Origin: Mycolicibacterium sp. CBMA 247
Lineage (GTDB): Bacteria > Actinomycetota > Actinomycetes > Mycobacteriales > Mycobacteriaceae
Length of the DNA: 64,000 nucleotides
Direction of reading: 5' to 3'
NCBI RefSeq assembly: GCF_009729095.1
Contig: NZ_VTGX01000002.1
Location: forward strand, 868,001-932,000
Shown here: positions 40,754 to 51,201 of the stretch, piece by piece
Layout of the letters: every line of letters starts with the position of its first letter
Position numbering within the stretch: position 1 is the stretch's first letter
Position numbers and translations under genes: made by a program
Notes under the pieces: model-generated
What the model was told of the DNA's origin: nothing
What the model saw: the letters and a program-made list of their open reading frames with translations, nothing else
The model's database searches: none

Positions 40754-42024
40754 CCACACGAGAGACGCTGGCGCAGCAGCTCACCCGGGCGCGGGAGCGC
40801 ACCCTGCGCCTGGTCGACTTCGACGATGCTGAACTGCACCGGCAGTACAGCCCGTTGATGAGCCCGCTGGTCTGGGATCTCGCCCACATCGGCCAGCAGG
40901 AGGAGTTGTGGCTGCTGCGGGGCGGCAACTCGAACCACCCGGGCATGCTGGCCCCGGAGGTGGACCGGCTCTACGACGCCTTCGTGCACTCACGGGCCCG
41001 CCGGGTCCAGCTTCCGCTGCTACCGCCCACCGATGCCCGCACATACTGCGCAACGGTGCGGTCTCGCGCGCTCGATGCCCTCGACGCCCTGCCCGACGAG
41101 GATCGGTGCTTCAACTTCGGATTGGTGATCAGCCACGAGAACCAGCACGACGAGACCATGCTGCAGGCGCTGAACCTGCGGGCCGGGCCGGCGCTGCTCG
41201 ACACCGGCAGTCCCTTGCCGACTGGTCGGCCCGGGTTGGCGGGCACATCGGTGCTCATCCCGGGCGGGCCATTCGTGCTCGGCGTGGACGAACTCACCGA
41301 ACCGCATTCGCTGGATAACGAGCGCCCGCCGCATACCGTCGAGGTGGCCCCGTTCCGCATCGGCCGGGTACCGGTCACCAATGCCGAATGGCGCGAGTTC
41401 GTCGACGACGGGGGATACCAGCAGTCCCGTTGGTGGTCGCCGCGCGGCTGGGCCCATCTCCAGGAGGCGGGCCTGACAGCGCCCCAGTTCTGGGGTCAGG
41501 ACGGCACCCGCACCAGGTTCGGCCACATCGAGACCATTCCGCCCGATGAACCCGTCCAGCACGTCACGTTCTTCGAAGCCGAGGCCTACGCGGCCTGGGC
41601 GGGAGCCCGGCTGCCCACCGAGGTCGAATGGGAGAAGGCGTGCGCTTGGGATCCGGTGACCGGTACGCGGCGCCGATTCCCCTGGGGCGCTTCCGAACCC
41701 ACCGATGCGCTGGCCAATCTCGGTGGTGACGCGCGTCGGCCCGCACCGGTGGGGGCCTACCCGGCCGGTGCGTCGGCCTACGGCGTCGAGCAGATGTTGG
41801 GTGACGTCTGGGAGTGGACCACCTCCCCGCTTCGGCCGTGGCCGGGCTTCACCCCGATGGTGTACGACCGCTACACCGAGCCCTTCTTCGACGGGGACTA
41901 CCGGATCCTGCGCGGCGGCTCGTGGGCGGTGTCTGCCGACATCCTGCGGCCGAGCTTCCGCAATTGGGACCATCCGGTCCGGCGCCAGATCTTCGCCGGC
42001 GTGCGGCTGGCGTGGGACACCTGA
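40750..42024 (+). CDS. egtB: Hercynine oxygenase (sulfoxide synthase) EgtB
   Basis: 424 residues starting at TTG that overlaps the egtA stop (TTGA). DinB-like domain with iron ligands His46 ([11 protein letters not shown]), His129 and His133 (SHENQHDET), and a formylglycine-generating-enzyme-like domain ending [20 protein letters not shown]. Joins hercynine and gamma-glutamylcysteine using O2. Spacing of the three His equals that of characterised mycobacterial EgtB shifted by 5 residues, which supports the TTG start. Confidence 0.96.
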   Translation: MTTRETLAQQLTRARERTLRLVDFDDAELHRQYSPLMSPLVWDLAHIGQQEELWLLRGGNSNHPGMLAPEVDRLYDAFVHSRARRVQLPLLPPTDARTYCATVRSRALDALDALPDEDRCFNFGLVISHENQHDETMLQALNLRAGPALLDTGSPLPTGRPGLAGTSVLIPGGPFVLGVDELTEPHSLDNERPPHTVEVAPFRIGRVPVTNAEWREFVDDGGYQQSRWWSPRGWAHLQEAGLTAPQFWGQDGTRTRFGHIETIPPDEPVQHVTFFEAEAYAAWAGARLPTEVEWEKACAWDPVTGTRRRFPWGASEPTDALANLGGDARRPAPVGAYPAGASAYGVEQMLGDVWEWTTSPLRPWPGFTPMVYDRYTEPFFDGDYRILRGGSWAVSADILRPSFRNWDHPVRRQIFAGVRLAWDT

Positions 42025-42716
42025 TGTGCCGCCATCTGGGCTGGCTCGGCGCACCGCGATCGGTGGCCTCGCTGGTGCTCGATCCGCCGCAGGGCCTGCT
42101 GGTGCAGTCCTATGCGCCGCGTCGGCAGAAGCACGGCCTGATGAACGCCGACGGTTGGGGGGCAGGGTTTTTCGACCACGGTGTGCCCCGTCGCTGGCGC
42201 AGCGACAAACCGCTGTGGGGAGACGCGTCGTTCGCATCGGTTGCTCCGGCGTTGAGCAGCGGGTGCGTTGTCGCGGCGGTGCGTTCGGCGACCATCGGCA
42301 TGCCGATCGAACCCTCGGCCTCGGCGCCGTTCACCGATGGTCAGTGGCTGCTGTCGCACAACGGGGTCGTCGACCGCGCGGTGTTGCCGTCGACCGGGGA
42401 CGCCGAATCCGTCGTGGACAGCGCGGTGCTGGCCGCCCTGATCTTCCAGCGGGGTCTGGACGCGTTGGGTGACACCATCGCCGAAGTCGGCGCCCTGGAT
42501 CCGAACTCTCGATTGAACATCCTGGCCGCCAACGGTTCTCGTATGGTGGCCACCACCTGGGGGGACACCTTGTCGATGCTGCGGCTGCCGGATGGCGTCG
42601 TGCTCGCCAGTGAACCCTACGACGACGATCCCGCCTGGTCCGATATTCCGGACCGGCACCTGGTGCATGTCCATGACTCGCGTGTCGAGCTCACACCCCT
42701 GAAAGGATCGGGATGA
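42024..42716 (+). CDS. egtC: Class II amidohydrolase EgtC
   Basis: 230 residues. Begins MCRHLGW, so Cys2 becomes the N-terminal nucleophile of a class II glutamine-amidotransferase fold; also [11 protein letters not shown] and LLSHNGVVD. Removes the glutamyl group from the EgtB product. The ATG shares its A with the egtB TGA. Confidence 0.95.
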   Translation: MCRHLGWLGAPRSVASLVLDPPQGLLVQSYAPRRQKHGLMNADGWGAGFFDHGVPRRWRSDKPLWGDASFASVAPALSSGCVVAAVRSATIGMPIEPSASAPFTDGQWLLSHNGVVDRAVLPSTGDAESVVDSAVLAALIFQRGLDALGDTIAEVGALDPNSRLNILAANGSRMVATTWGDTLSMLRLPDGVVLASEPYDDDPAWSDIPDRHLVHVHDSRVELTPLKGSG

Positions 42717-43678
42717 CTCTCACCCTGTCGAACTATCTGGCCGCGGATTCGGCCGCCACCGCGCTTCGCCGCGATGTGCGCGAGGGGCTGGCGCAGTCGC
42801 CGAAGATGCTTCCGCCCAAGTGGTTCTACGATTCCGTGGGCAGTGATCTGTTCGATCAGATCACCCGGCTGCCCGAGTACTACCCGACCCGCACCGAGGC
42901 GCAGATCCTGCGGGAGCGCTCGCCCGAGATCACCGCGGCCGCGGGTGCCGACACACTCGTCGAACTCGGCAGCGGCACCTCGGAGAAGACCAGGATGCTG
43001 CTCGACGCCATGCGTGACGGCGGGCGGTTGCGCCGATTCGTCCCGTTCGACGTCGACGCTGGTGTGCTGCGCGCCGCAGGCGACGCGATCGGCCAGGAAT
43101 ATCCGGGCATCGAAATCGACGCGGTCTGTGGGGATTTCGAGGAACACCTGGGCGAGATCCCGTCGGCGGGGCGCCGCTTGGTGGCCTTCCTCGGTTCGAC
43201 GATCGGCAATCTCACGCCCGGTCCGCGCGCGGATTTCCTGACCGCGCTGGCCGATACCCTGCAGCCCGGTGACAGTGTGCTGTTGGGCACCGACCTGGTC
43301 AAGGATGCCGACCGGTTGGTCTGCGCCTACGACGACAGTGCCGGTGTCACCGCGGCGTTCAACCGCAACGTGTTGTCCGTGGTGAACCGGGAACTCGACG
43401 CCGATTTCGACCTCGAGGCGTTCGAGCATGTGGCGAAATGGAACGCCGAGGAGGAGCGTATCGAGATGTGGCTGCGGGCCGCGGCGCCGCAACAGGTCAG
43501 GATCGCAGACCTGGACCTCGACGTCGGGTTCGGCGCCGGTGAGGAGATGCTGACCGAGGTGTCCTGCAAGTTCCGCGCGGACGGGGTGGCCGACGAACTG
43601 GCGAAAGCCGGTTTACGGCAAACCCATTGGTGGACCGATGAAGCCGGTGACTTCGGCCTGTCGCTGGCGGTGAAATGA
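42713..43678 (+). CDS. egtD: Histidine N-alpha-methyltransferase EgtD
   Basis: 321 residues with SAM loop [30 protein letters not shown] and [14 protein letters not shown], typical of EgtD. Trimethylates histidine to hercynine, the first pathway step. ATGA overlap with egtC. Confidence 0.96.
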   Translation: MTLTLSNYLAADSAATALRRDVREGLAQSPKMLPPKWFYDSVGSDLFDQITRLPEYYPTRTEAQILRERSPEITAAAGADTLVELGSGTSEKTRMLLDAMRDGGRLRRFVPFDVDAGVLRAAGDAIGQEYPGIEIDAVCGDFEEHLGEIPSAGRRLVAFLGSTIGNLTPGPRADFLTALADTLQPGDSVLLGTDLVKDADRLVCAYDDSAGVTAAFNRNVLSVVNRELDADFDLEAFEHVAKWNAEEERIEMWLRAAAPQQVRIADLDLDVGFGAGEEMLTEVSCKFRADGVADELAKAGLRQTHWWTDEAGDFGLSLAVK

Positions 43679-44790
43679 ACCTCGCTGAGCAGTGGGCCGA
43701 TGCCCGCCCCAAGGTCGCCGGGCTGCACCTGGACAGCGGTGCCTGCTCGCGGCAGAGCCTTGCGGTGATCGACGCGGTCGCGGCACACGCCCGCCATGAG
43801 GCCGAAGTGGGCGGATATGTGGCCGCCGAGGCGGCAGCACCCGTCCTTGACGCGGGGCGGGCCGCGGTCGCGGCGCTGACCGGACTCGACGCCGCCGATG
43901 TGGTGTACACCTGCGGCTCCAACCATTCGTTGGACCTACTGCTCGGCAGCTGGACGGGGGAGCGCACGCTGGCCTGCCTGCCCGGCGAATTCGGGCCGAA
44001 CCTGGCGGTCATGGCCGCCAACGGTTTTCAGGTGCGAGCATTGCCGGTCGACGGGGACGGCCGGCTTCTCGTCGATGTGGCCGCGCGCCAACTCGCCGCC
44101 GATCCGCCCGCACTGGTGCATTTCACGGCGCTGGCCAGCCACCGCGGGGTGGCCCAACCGGTGGCCGAGATGGTCACGGTGTGCCGCGACGCGGGTGTCC
44201 CGATCGTCGTGGATGCCGCGCAGGGGTTCGGGCATCTGGACTGCAACCTCGGCGCCGACGCGATCTACTCGTCATCACGTAAGTGGCTGGCCGGACCACG
44301 CGGGGTGGGGTTCCTCGCGGTGGGCAAGGAATTGGCCGGACAGCTGCAGCGACGTCTGCCGCCGGCGGCCTGGGATGTGCCGGTGAGTGTGTTGCAGAGC
44401 TTCGAGCACGGTGAGCACAATGCCGCGACCCGCATCGGATACTCGGTCGCACTGGGTGAATACCTTGCTGCTGGACCGGAACTCGTCCGCAACCGGTTGG
44501 CCGAGGTGGGCCGCACCGCACGGCAGGTCCTGGCGGACGTGCCGGGTTGGCGGGTCGTGGAACCCGTTGACGAGCCCACCGCGATCACCACATTGGAACC
44601 CACCGATGGCGCCGATCCGGCCGCGGTGCGGGCCTGGCTGATCGCCGAGCGTGGCATCGTCACCACCGCATGTGAGCTGGCGCGGGCGCCGTTCGAGATG
44701 ACCAAACCGGTGCTGCGGATTTCACCCCATGTCGACACCACTGCCGAGGATTTGGGGCAGTTCGCCTCGGTACTGCGGGACGCGCCTTAG
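43675..44790 (+). CDS. egtE: PLP-dependent C-S lyase EgtE
   Basis: 371 residues, class V aminotransferase fold; PLP lysine Lys203 in [18 protein letters not shown] and Asp in [11 protein letters not shown]. Cleaves hercynylcysteine sulfoxide to ergothioneine. ATGA overlap with egtD; last gene of the operon. Confidence 0.94.
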   Translation: MNLAEQWADARPKVAGLHLDSGACSRQSLAVIDAVAAHARHEAEVGGYVAAEAAAPVLDAGRAAVAALTGLDAADVVYTCGSNHSLDLLLGSWTGERTLACLPGEFGPNLAVMAANGFQVRALPVDGDGRLLVDVAARQLAADPPALVHFTALASHRGVAQPVAEMVTVCRDAGVPIVVDAAQGFGHLDCNLGADAIYSSSRKWLAGPRGVGFLAVGKELAGQLQRRLPPAAWDVPVSVLQSFEHGEHNAATRIGYSVALGEYLAAGPELVRNRLAEVGRTARQVLADVPGWRVVEPVDEPTAITTLEPTDGADPAAVRAWLIAERGIVTTACELARAPFEMTKPVLRISPHVDTTAEDLGQFASVLRDAP

Positions 44791-44811
44791 CCGGGCCATC
44801 AACAGGCGGCG

Positions 44812-45057
44812 CTAGTCGTCTTGACCTTGATCGTCGCCGTATCCCCAACCGTTGTGCCACCCACCGTGCCAGTTCGGGCCCCAGTCGACCCATCCGGGCC
44901 CGTTGACGCATGCGGAGGTGAACCCCCAAGGGCCGCTCACGCAGATACCGCCCGGATCTGCTGACGCCTGCCCCGCTCCCGCGACCGCTACGGCGAACAC
45001 GACCGACGCCGCGCCCAATCCCGCTGCCGTCTTTCCGAGGATTCCTGACCAGGTCAT
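44812..45057 (-). CDS. Small exported Trp/Gly-rich protein
   Basis: 81 residues. Signal peptide TAAGLGAASVVFAVAVAGAG, cleavage near ASA-DP. The mature chain has two cysteines (GGICVSG, TSACVNG) and a Trp/Gly/His run (GPNWHGGWHNGWGYG). Looks like a family of short mycobacterial secreted proteins of unknown function. Confidence 0.7.
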   Translation of the reverse strand: MTWSGILGKTAAGLGAASVVFAVAVAGAGQASADPGGICVSGPWGFTSACVNGPGWVDWGPNWHGGWHNGWGYGDDQGQDD

Positions 45058-45135
45058 CGCCAGACCTCCAATCCCTGCTATCCACGAGCCTAGCCCTGTT
45101 CTGGCTCGTGGCGGCAGGGCCGGCGACTCGGGTGT

Positions 45136-45753
45136 CTAGTCGTCGGTATCGATGTCCAGAGGTGTGTGATGGCGCAGTGCGGCCACGACGTGGCTGAGGA
45201 GCCGGGCGGCGCCGGCGGCGATGGCGGCGCCGATGATGATGGCGACGACTGAGTCGAGCCAGTAGAACCGACCGGTGATCGCGATGATGGTGCCGGTGAT
45301 GGCCACCCCGGCGGCGGCGAGCGCGTCGGCGAGCGTGTCCAGTAGCACTGAGCGCATGTGAAGGTCCTCGGTAGCCGCGCCGCGGCCGAGGATGGCGGCA
45401 CTGATCAGCATGACGATCATCGCGACGGCAGATGCGATGAGGGTGGGCAGCCCCGCGACGGTGGTGCCGGTGGTGGTGAGTCGTTGGATCGCTTCGGCGA
45501 CAATGATTATCGCAACGATCAGCAACAGCGATGCGTTCACGCCGGCGACGTAGGTGGGTGCGTTGACCTTGCCGCGGTTGTCTCGGAAGTGGATGGCGAG
45601 CAGGCCCAGCGCGATTGCTGACGCGTCAGCTGCGCTGTCGGCCGCGGCGGCCAGGACGCCCAGGGATCGTGCGGCTAAACCTGCCACGACCAGTCCGCCG
45701 ATCAGCGACAGATTCAATGCCAAAACCCAGCCGAGCCGGGCGGATTGACTCAT
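45136..45753 (-). CDS. Cation diffusion facilitator (CDF) exporter with DxxxD/DxxxD site
   Basis: 205 residues with six membrane segments and almost no C-terminal cytoplasmic domain. The transport site in TM2 is Asp39-x3-Asp43 (ADSAADASA) and in TM5 Asp139-x3-Asp143 (LDTLADAL). Zinc CDFs normally have His in place of one Asp; an all-Asp site is typical of manganese-type members, so the metal is open. ATG chosen by homology. Divergent from arsR by 97 bp, in the metal-resistance island. Confidence 0.82.
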   Translation of the reverse strand: MSQSARLGWVLALNLSLIGGLVVAGLAARSLGVLAAAADSAADASAIALGLLAIHFRDNRGKVNAPTYVAGVNASLLLIVAIIIVAEAIQRLTTTGTTVAGLPTLIASAVAMIVMLISAAILGRGAATEDLHMRSVLLDTLADALAAAGVAITGTIIAITGRFYWLDSVVAIIIGAAIAAGAARLLSHVVAALRHHTPLDIDTDD

Positions 45754-45833
45754 GGGGCACAGGTTATCGGGGGTTCGGCTGGGTGATCTCAGGGTCGGCC
45801 TGACCTCACCCAGTCCACATTCAATCAACTCTT

Positions 45834-45850
45834 ATCGATATCATCGATGC
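45834..45850 (+). promoter_or_regulatory. arsR promoter with candidate operator
   Basis: Two ATCGAT palindromes (45834-45839 and 45843-45848) separated by ATC. TATCAT at 45839-45844 lies 6 nt before the ATG, predicting leaderless arsR mRNA with the operator across its -10 box and close to the divergent CDF gene. Confidence 0.45.
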
Positions 45851-46246
45851 ATGACGATTAATCGTGTCGAGGAGGACGTTCCCGCGGCCGACCGCGACGG
45901 GTTGGCGGCCGCGGTGTCGTTGTTTCACAGTTTGTCCGATCCGGCCCGTCTGGCGATTACGCGGCGCCTCGCCCGTGGGGAGGCGCGGGTGGTGGACCTG
46001 ACCCGCGACCTCGGGTTGGCACAGTCGACGGTGTCGGCGCATCTGGCCTGTCTGCGTGACTGCGGGTTGGTGGCCGGGCGTCCGCAGGGCCGCCAGGTGT
46101 TCTATAGCCTGGCCGTCCCGGAGTTGCTCGATCTGTTCGCTGCTGCCGAAACGTTGTTGGCGGCAACAGGAAATGCGGTGGCGTTGTGCCCGACGTATGG
46201 CACCTCCGGCGGCGTGTGCCGCGGGAGTGGGCCCGGCGATGAGTGA
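45851..46246 (+). CDS. ArsR/SmtB-family metal-responsive repressor
   Basis: 131 residues. Winged helix with FHSLSDPARLAITRRLARGE, recognition helix DLGLAQSTVSAHLACLRDCG and wing GRPQGRQVFYSL. Cysteines at the end of the recognition helix region (LACLRDCG) and in the tail (LCPTYGTSGGVC) are candidate metal ligands. Overlaps the ATPase start by 8 bases, so it surely regulates that gene. Confidence 0.87.
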   Translation: MTINRVEEDVPAADRDGLAAAVSLFHSLSDPARLAITRRLARGEARVVDLTRDLGLAQSTVSAHLACLRDCGLVAGRPQGRQVFYSLAVPELLDLFAAAETLLAATGNAVALCPTYGTSGGVCRGSGPGDE

Positions 46247-48200
46247 TCCGTGCGGCTGCGGCCATGACGATCCCGACGACGGCGGTGAGCCTCAACGGTT
46301 CTGGCAGATCGCCGAACTGCGGATCGCCGCCGTCGCGGGACTATTGCTGCTCGCGGCACTGGTGGCCAGCTGGACCGGGGGGCCGCAGTGGGTGGTCCAG
46401 GGGTTGTGGTGGTTGGCGCTGCTGGCCGGGGCGTGGACGTTCATGCCGTCCACGCTGCGGCGGCTGGCCAAGGGGCGGATCGGTGTCGGCACGCTGATGA
46501 CGATCGCCGCCGTCGGTGCGGTGATCCTCGGTGAGGTCGGCGAGGCCGCGATGCTGGCGTTCCTGTTCTCCATCAGCGAAGGCTTGGAGGAGTACTCACT
46601 CGCGCGGACCCGCCGCGGGTTGCGTTCCTTGCTGTCGCTGGTGCCCGAGCAGGCCACCGTGCTGCGCGACGGCAGTGAAATCGTGGTGCCACCAACCGAA
46701 TTGCGGGTTGGGGACCGGATGTTGGTCAAACCCGGCGAACGGGTCGCCACCGACGGCGCCATCGTCGAGGGCCGCACCGCCCTGGATGTCTCGGCGATCA
46801 CCGGGGAATCGGTGCCGGTGGAGGCCGGTCCGGGCGATGCGGTGTTCGCGGGGTCGATCAACGGCACCGGTGTGCTCGAGGTGGCGGTCACCGCCACCGC
46901 CGCCGGCAATTCCCTGGCCCGCATCGTCGGCATTGTGGAGGCCGAGCAGTCCCGTAAGGGCGCCAGCCAGCGGCTGGCCGACCGGGTCGCTCAACCCCTC
47001 GTGCCCGGCATCATGGTCGCCGCAGCACTGATCGCCGGGATCGGCAGTTTGGTCGGTGATCCGCTCATCTGGATCGAACGCGCCCTGGTCGTGCTCGTCG
47101 CGGCGTCGCCGTGTGCGTTGGCGATCTCGGTGCCGGTCACCGTCGTTGCCGCGGTCGGCGCGGCCAGCAAGCTCGGTGTGCTCGTCAAGGGCGGGGCCGC
47201 CCTGGAAGCCCTGGGGGCGGTGCGCACGGTCGCTCTCGACAAGACCGGCACCCTCACCGCCAACCAGCCCACTGTTATCGACGTCGCCACCACCGGTAGC
47301 GTCGGCCGCGACCAGGTCCTCGACGCGGCCGCGGCGCTCGAGGCCCGCAGCGAACACCCGCTGGCCCGGGCCGTTCTGGCCGCCGTCGACACCGTCATTC
47401 CCGCCTCCGATGTGGAGGCGGTTCCCGGTGCCGGGCTGACCGGTCACCGCGACGGCCACACCCTGCGGTTGGGGCGCCCCGGCTGGATCGACCCCGGAGC
47501 CGTGGCCGGCGAGGTCGCGGCGATGCAGGCTGCGGGAGCCACGGCGGTCCTCGTCGAGTCCAATGGGCAGCTGCTCGGGGCGGTCGCGGTGCGCGACGAA
47601 CTGCGGCCGGAAGCCGCCGAGGTGGTCACTGAACTGCGGGCCGCGGGATACCGGGTCGTCATGCTGACCGGCGACAACACGGCCACCGCAACGACGTTGG
47701 CCCGCCAGGTGGGCATCGACGGTGTGCATGCCGAGCTGCGTCCCGAGGACAAGGCCCGCATCGTGGCCGAGCTGCGTGGCCAGGCCCCGACGGCGATGGT
47801 CGGCGACGGCGTCAACGATGCCCCCGCGCTGGCCACCGCCGACCTCGGGATCGCCATGGGCGCGATGGGCACCGACGTGGCCATCGAAACCGCCGACGTC
47901 GCGCTGATGGGCGAAGACCTCCGCCACCTTCCCCAGGCGTTCGCCCATGCCCGCCGGGCGCGGCGGATCATGCTGCAAAACATCGGCCTGTCACTGGGAT
48001 TGATCACCATCCTGATCCCGCTGGCCCTGGCCGGTGTGCTCGGCCTGGCCGCGGTCGTCCTGGTCCACGAACTCGCCGAAATCCTCGTCATCGCCAACGC
48101 CGTGCGCGCCGTGCGCGCCGGGCGCACCACACCACTGACCACCACCGCCGGCCGATACCGCCCATCACCGGTTGTTCAGGCCTCGGAGCCGACCGGGTAA
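46239..48200 (+). CDS. P1B-type heavy-metal translocating ATPase
   Basis: 653 residues. Short N-terminus with a Cys/His cluster (DPCGCGHDD) rather than a full metal-binding domain, actuator motif ITGESVPVE, TM6 motif SPC with Cys292 (AASPCALAI), phosphorylated Asp334 in DKTGTLT, HP motif SEHPLA, and MVGDGVNDAPAL. SPC instead of CPC points away from Cu/Zn pumps towards the Co/Ni/Zn group, but the last helix reads VHELAEILVIAN, not the HEGGT of P1B-4, so the substrate is open. ATG inside arsR. Confidence 0.9.
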   Translation: MSDPCGCGHDDPDDGGEPQRFWQIAELRIAAVAGLLLLAALVASWTGGPQWVVQGLWWLALLAGAWTFMPSTLRRLAKGRIGVGTLMTIAAVGAVILGEVGEAAMLAFLFSISEGLEEYSLARTRRGLRSLLSLVPEQATVLRDGSEIVVPPTELRVGDRMLVKPGERVATDGAIVEGRTALDVSAITGESVPVEAGPGDAVFAGSINGTGVLEVAVTATAAGNSLARIVGIVEAEQSRKGASQRLADRVAQPLVPGIMVAAALIAGIGSLVGDPLIWIERALVVLVAASPCALAISVPVTVVAAVGAASKLGVLVKGGAALEALGAVRTVALDKTGTLTANQPTVIDVATTGSVGRDQVLDAAAALEARSEHPLARAVLAAVDTVIPASDVEAVPGAGLTGHRDGHTLRLGRPGWIDPGAVAGEVAAMQAAGATAVLVESNGQLLGAVAVRDELRPEAAEVVTELRAAGYRVVMLTGDNTATATTLARQVGIDGVHAELRPEDKARIVAELRGQAPTAMVGDGVNDAPALATADLGIAMGAMGTDVAIETADVALMGEDLRHLPQAFAHARRARRIMLQNIGLSLGLITILIPLALAGVLGLAAVVLVHELAEILVIANAVRAVRAGRTTPLTTTAGRYRPSPVVQASEPTG

Positions 48201-48322
48201 CCATCGTTTCGGTATCCGCCACGGTGGCAGCGGGTTTCGCCGCGCACGCCGGGTGTCATCTGGACTGTGATCGCTGACCGGGAAATGGTTGGGTCTGTTT
48301 GGGTTGGGCGAGAGGATGTTTG

Positions 48323-48922
48323 GTGGATTGGGCGTTTGTGAGCGGGGCGGCGGCGATGTTCGCCGTGACCAACATCGACGACATGGTGGTGCTGGCGCTG
48401 TTTTTCGGGCGGGCCGCGGGTTCGCGGCCGGCGGTGACCCGGGTGGTGATCGGCCAGTATCTGGGGTTCGCAGCGATCCTGGCCGTCTCCGTGGTGGGTG
48501 CGCTGGGGATGGAGTTGTTGTCGCCGCAGCTGATTCCCTATCTGGGATTGCTGCCACTGGCCCTGGGAGTGCGTGCCGGGTGGCAGGTGTGGCGCGACCG
48601 CGGGGCCACCGAGGAATCCCTGACCGAACCGTCGACCCGATCGGTCGGGATCATGCAGGTGGCCGCGGTGGTCTTGGCCAACGGCGGGGACAACATCGGT
48701 GTGTATGTGCCGGTGTTCGCCGTGGCCGGCGCCAGCGACATAACCGCCTATGTGGTGGTGTTTCTGCTCGGTGTCGCGCTGTGGTGTGCTGCCGGTTGGT
48801 TTTTCGCCAGCCGCAGACCCGTGGTGGCGGTGATCTCCCGGTGGGGCCACCTGCTGCTACCGGTGGTGCTCATCGGCATCGGCGCCACGATCCTGATCTC
48901 CGGCGGAGCGTTCGGCCTGTAG
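48323..48922 (+). CDS. CadD-like cadmium resistance transporter
   Basis: 199 residues from GTG with AGAGGA 6 nt upstream. Five or six membrane segments; conserved acidic motifs in TM1 (AVTNIDDMVVLALFF) and TM4 (VLANGGDNIGVYVPVF) match the CadD family. Probably exports or traps Cd2+ or a similar ion. Lies 122 bp after the ATPase, same strand, last gene of the island. Confidence 0.85.
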   Translation: MDWAFVSGAAAMFAVTNIDDMVVLALFFGRAAGSRPAVTRVVIGQYLGFAAILAVSVVGALGMELLSPQLIPYLGLLPLALGVRAGWQVWRDRGATEESLTEPSTRSVGIMQVAAVVLANGGDNIGVYVPVFAVAGASDITAYVVVFLLGVALWCAAGWFFASRRPVVAVISRWGHLLLPVVLIGIGATILISGGAFGL

Positions 48923-48966
48923 AGCGCGCCCGGTCGCGCCGATACCGGTTCTGAGGCGGTCTGAAC

Positions 48967-49668
<702 letters not shown>

Positions 49669-51138
49669 TCAATCCCAGGTATGGACGGGCTCATTGCTGT
49701 GCATCCGCTGGACATAGCGCCGCAACATTTCAGCCAGCGCCTCGGGCCGGGTCAGTCCCTGTGATTGAAGGTCCTGCACCGTCGCTACCTGCCACGTCGC
49801 CCCGGTCCGGCCGGTCTTGGCGCGACCCTCGATGACCCCGAGATAGCGGTCGCACACCTCGGCGGCCACACCCCAGCGGCGCAGCCCGTCGTGCGCCATC
49901 GGCAGCAGCCGGCGCAGCACCAACTCATCGGGCGTCACCTCGCCCAAACCGGGCCAGTACAGCCGGGCGTCCAGACCGTGCTGGGCGCCCGCGACGAAGT
50001 TGTGGTGGGCGGCGGCGAAGCTCATCTTGGTCCACAGCGGCCGGTCTTCCTCGGACAGCGTCCGCAGCAGGCCGTAGTAGAACGCCGCGTTGGCCAGCAT
50101 GTCCACCACGGTCGGGCCGGCCGGCAGCACGCGGTTCTCCACCCGCAGATGCGGAAGACCTTCCACGACGTCGTACACCGGGCGGTTCCACCGGTAAATG
50201 GTGCCGTTGTGCAGCCGCAGTTCGGATAGCCGGGGCGCACGTCCCGCCGCGAGCTCGGCCACCGGATCCTCATCGGACAGCTCCGGCAGCAGCGACGGGA
50301 AGTACCGCACGTTCTCCTCGAACAGGTCGAAGATCGAGGTGATCCACCGTTCGCCGAACCACACCCGGGGCCGGACCCCCTGGGCCTTGAGCTCATCGGG
50401 CCGGGTGTCGGTGGCCTGGGCGAACAACTCGATGCGGGTTTCGGCCCACAGCTGGTGGCCGAAGAAATACGGCGAGTTGGCACCCACGGCGAGCTGCGGA
50501 CCGGCCAGCACCTGGGCGGCATTCCAGTTGCGGGCGAAATCGGCGGGCGACACCTGCAGATGCAACTGCATGCTGGTGCACGCGGATTCGGGAGCGATGG
50601 ACGCCGATTGCAGGCTCAGCCGTTCCGGCCCGGAGATGTCGATGGGCATGTCCTCGCCGCGGGCGGTGAAGATCGAGTCGTTGAGCGCCTGATACCGCGT
50701 CGACTTGCTCATCCAGCCGTCCGAAAGATGTTCGGGCATCAGGGTCGGCAGGATGCCCACCATCACGATGTGTGCACCGTCCTCGTTGGCCTTCGTCTCG
50801 GCGGCATTGAGGCTGCGCCGCACCTCGTCCTCAAGGTCCAGCGCGGCGCGGCCGGGCAGCGGGCGCGGCGGGACATTGAATTCGATGTTGTATGCGCCCA
50901 ATTCGGTCTGATAGGAGGGATCGGCGATGGAGGCCAGCACCTCCTGGTTGGTCATCGCAGGCTGGTACTCGTTGTCGACGAGGTTGCACTCGATCTCCAT
51001 GCCGGTGAGCGGACGCTCGAACTCGAAACTCGACTGGGCCAGCATGGTTTCGAACACGTCCAGGCACAGCTGCACCTTGCGCCGGTACTCCTGCCGGTGT
51101 GCGCGGCTGAACTCGGTGTTCTTGACCTCTTCACCCAC
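49669..51138 (-). CDS. GCS2-family glutamate-cysteine ligase-like protein (Rv3698 type)
   Basis: 489 residues from a GTG. Contains LTGMEIECNLVDNEYQPAM (metal/ATP site), TELGAYNIEFNVPPRPLPG, TSMQLHLQVSPADFARNWNA and AAHHNFVAGAQHGLDARL, typical of glutamate-cysteine-ligase-like carboxylate-amine ligases. Real substrate unknown. The frame is open upstream but would overlap the divergent acyltransferase gene; the GTG gives a start VGEEVKNTEFSR. Confidence 0.85.
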   Translation of the reverse strand: MGEEVKNTEFSRAHRQEYRRKVQLCLDVFETMLAQSSFEFERPLTGMEIECNLVDNEYQPAMTNQEVLASIADPSYQTELGAYNIEFNVPPRPLPGRAALDLEDEVRRSLNAAETKANEDGAHIVMVGILPTLMPEHLSDGWMSKSTRYQALNDSIFTARGEDMPIDISGPERLSLQSASIAPESACTSMQLHLQVSPADFARNWNAAQVLAGPQLAVGANSPYFFGHQLWAETRIELFAQATDTRPDELKAQGVRPRVWFGERWITSIFDLFEENVRYFPSLLPELSDEDPVAELAAGRAPRLSELRLHNGTIYRWNRPVYDVVEGLPHLRVENRVLPAGPTVVDMLANAAFYYGLLRTLSEEDRPLWTKMSFAAAHHNFVAGAQHGLDARLYWPGLGEVTPDELVLRRLLPMAHDGLRRWGVAAEVCDRYLGVIEGRAKTGRTGATWQVATVQDLQSQGLTRPEALAEMLRRYVQRMHSNEPVHTWD

Positions 51139-51201
51139 ACCGCGATGCAACAACGCCGAGCAGGGTCCGCGCAACGAAATCGCGTAATACGCTCGGCCAC
51201 T

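Noticed and set aside
46596..47978. 460-residue minus-strand open frame
   Set aside because: Antisense of the P1B ATPase; His/Gly/Arg-rich shadow.
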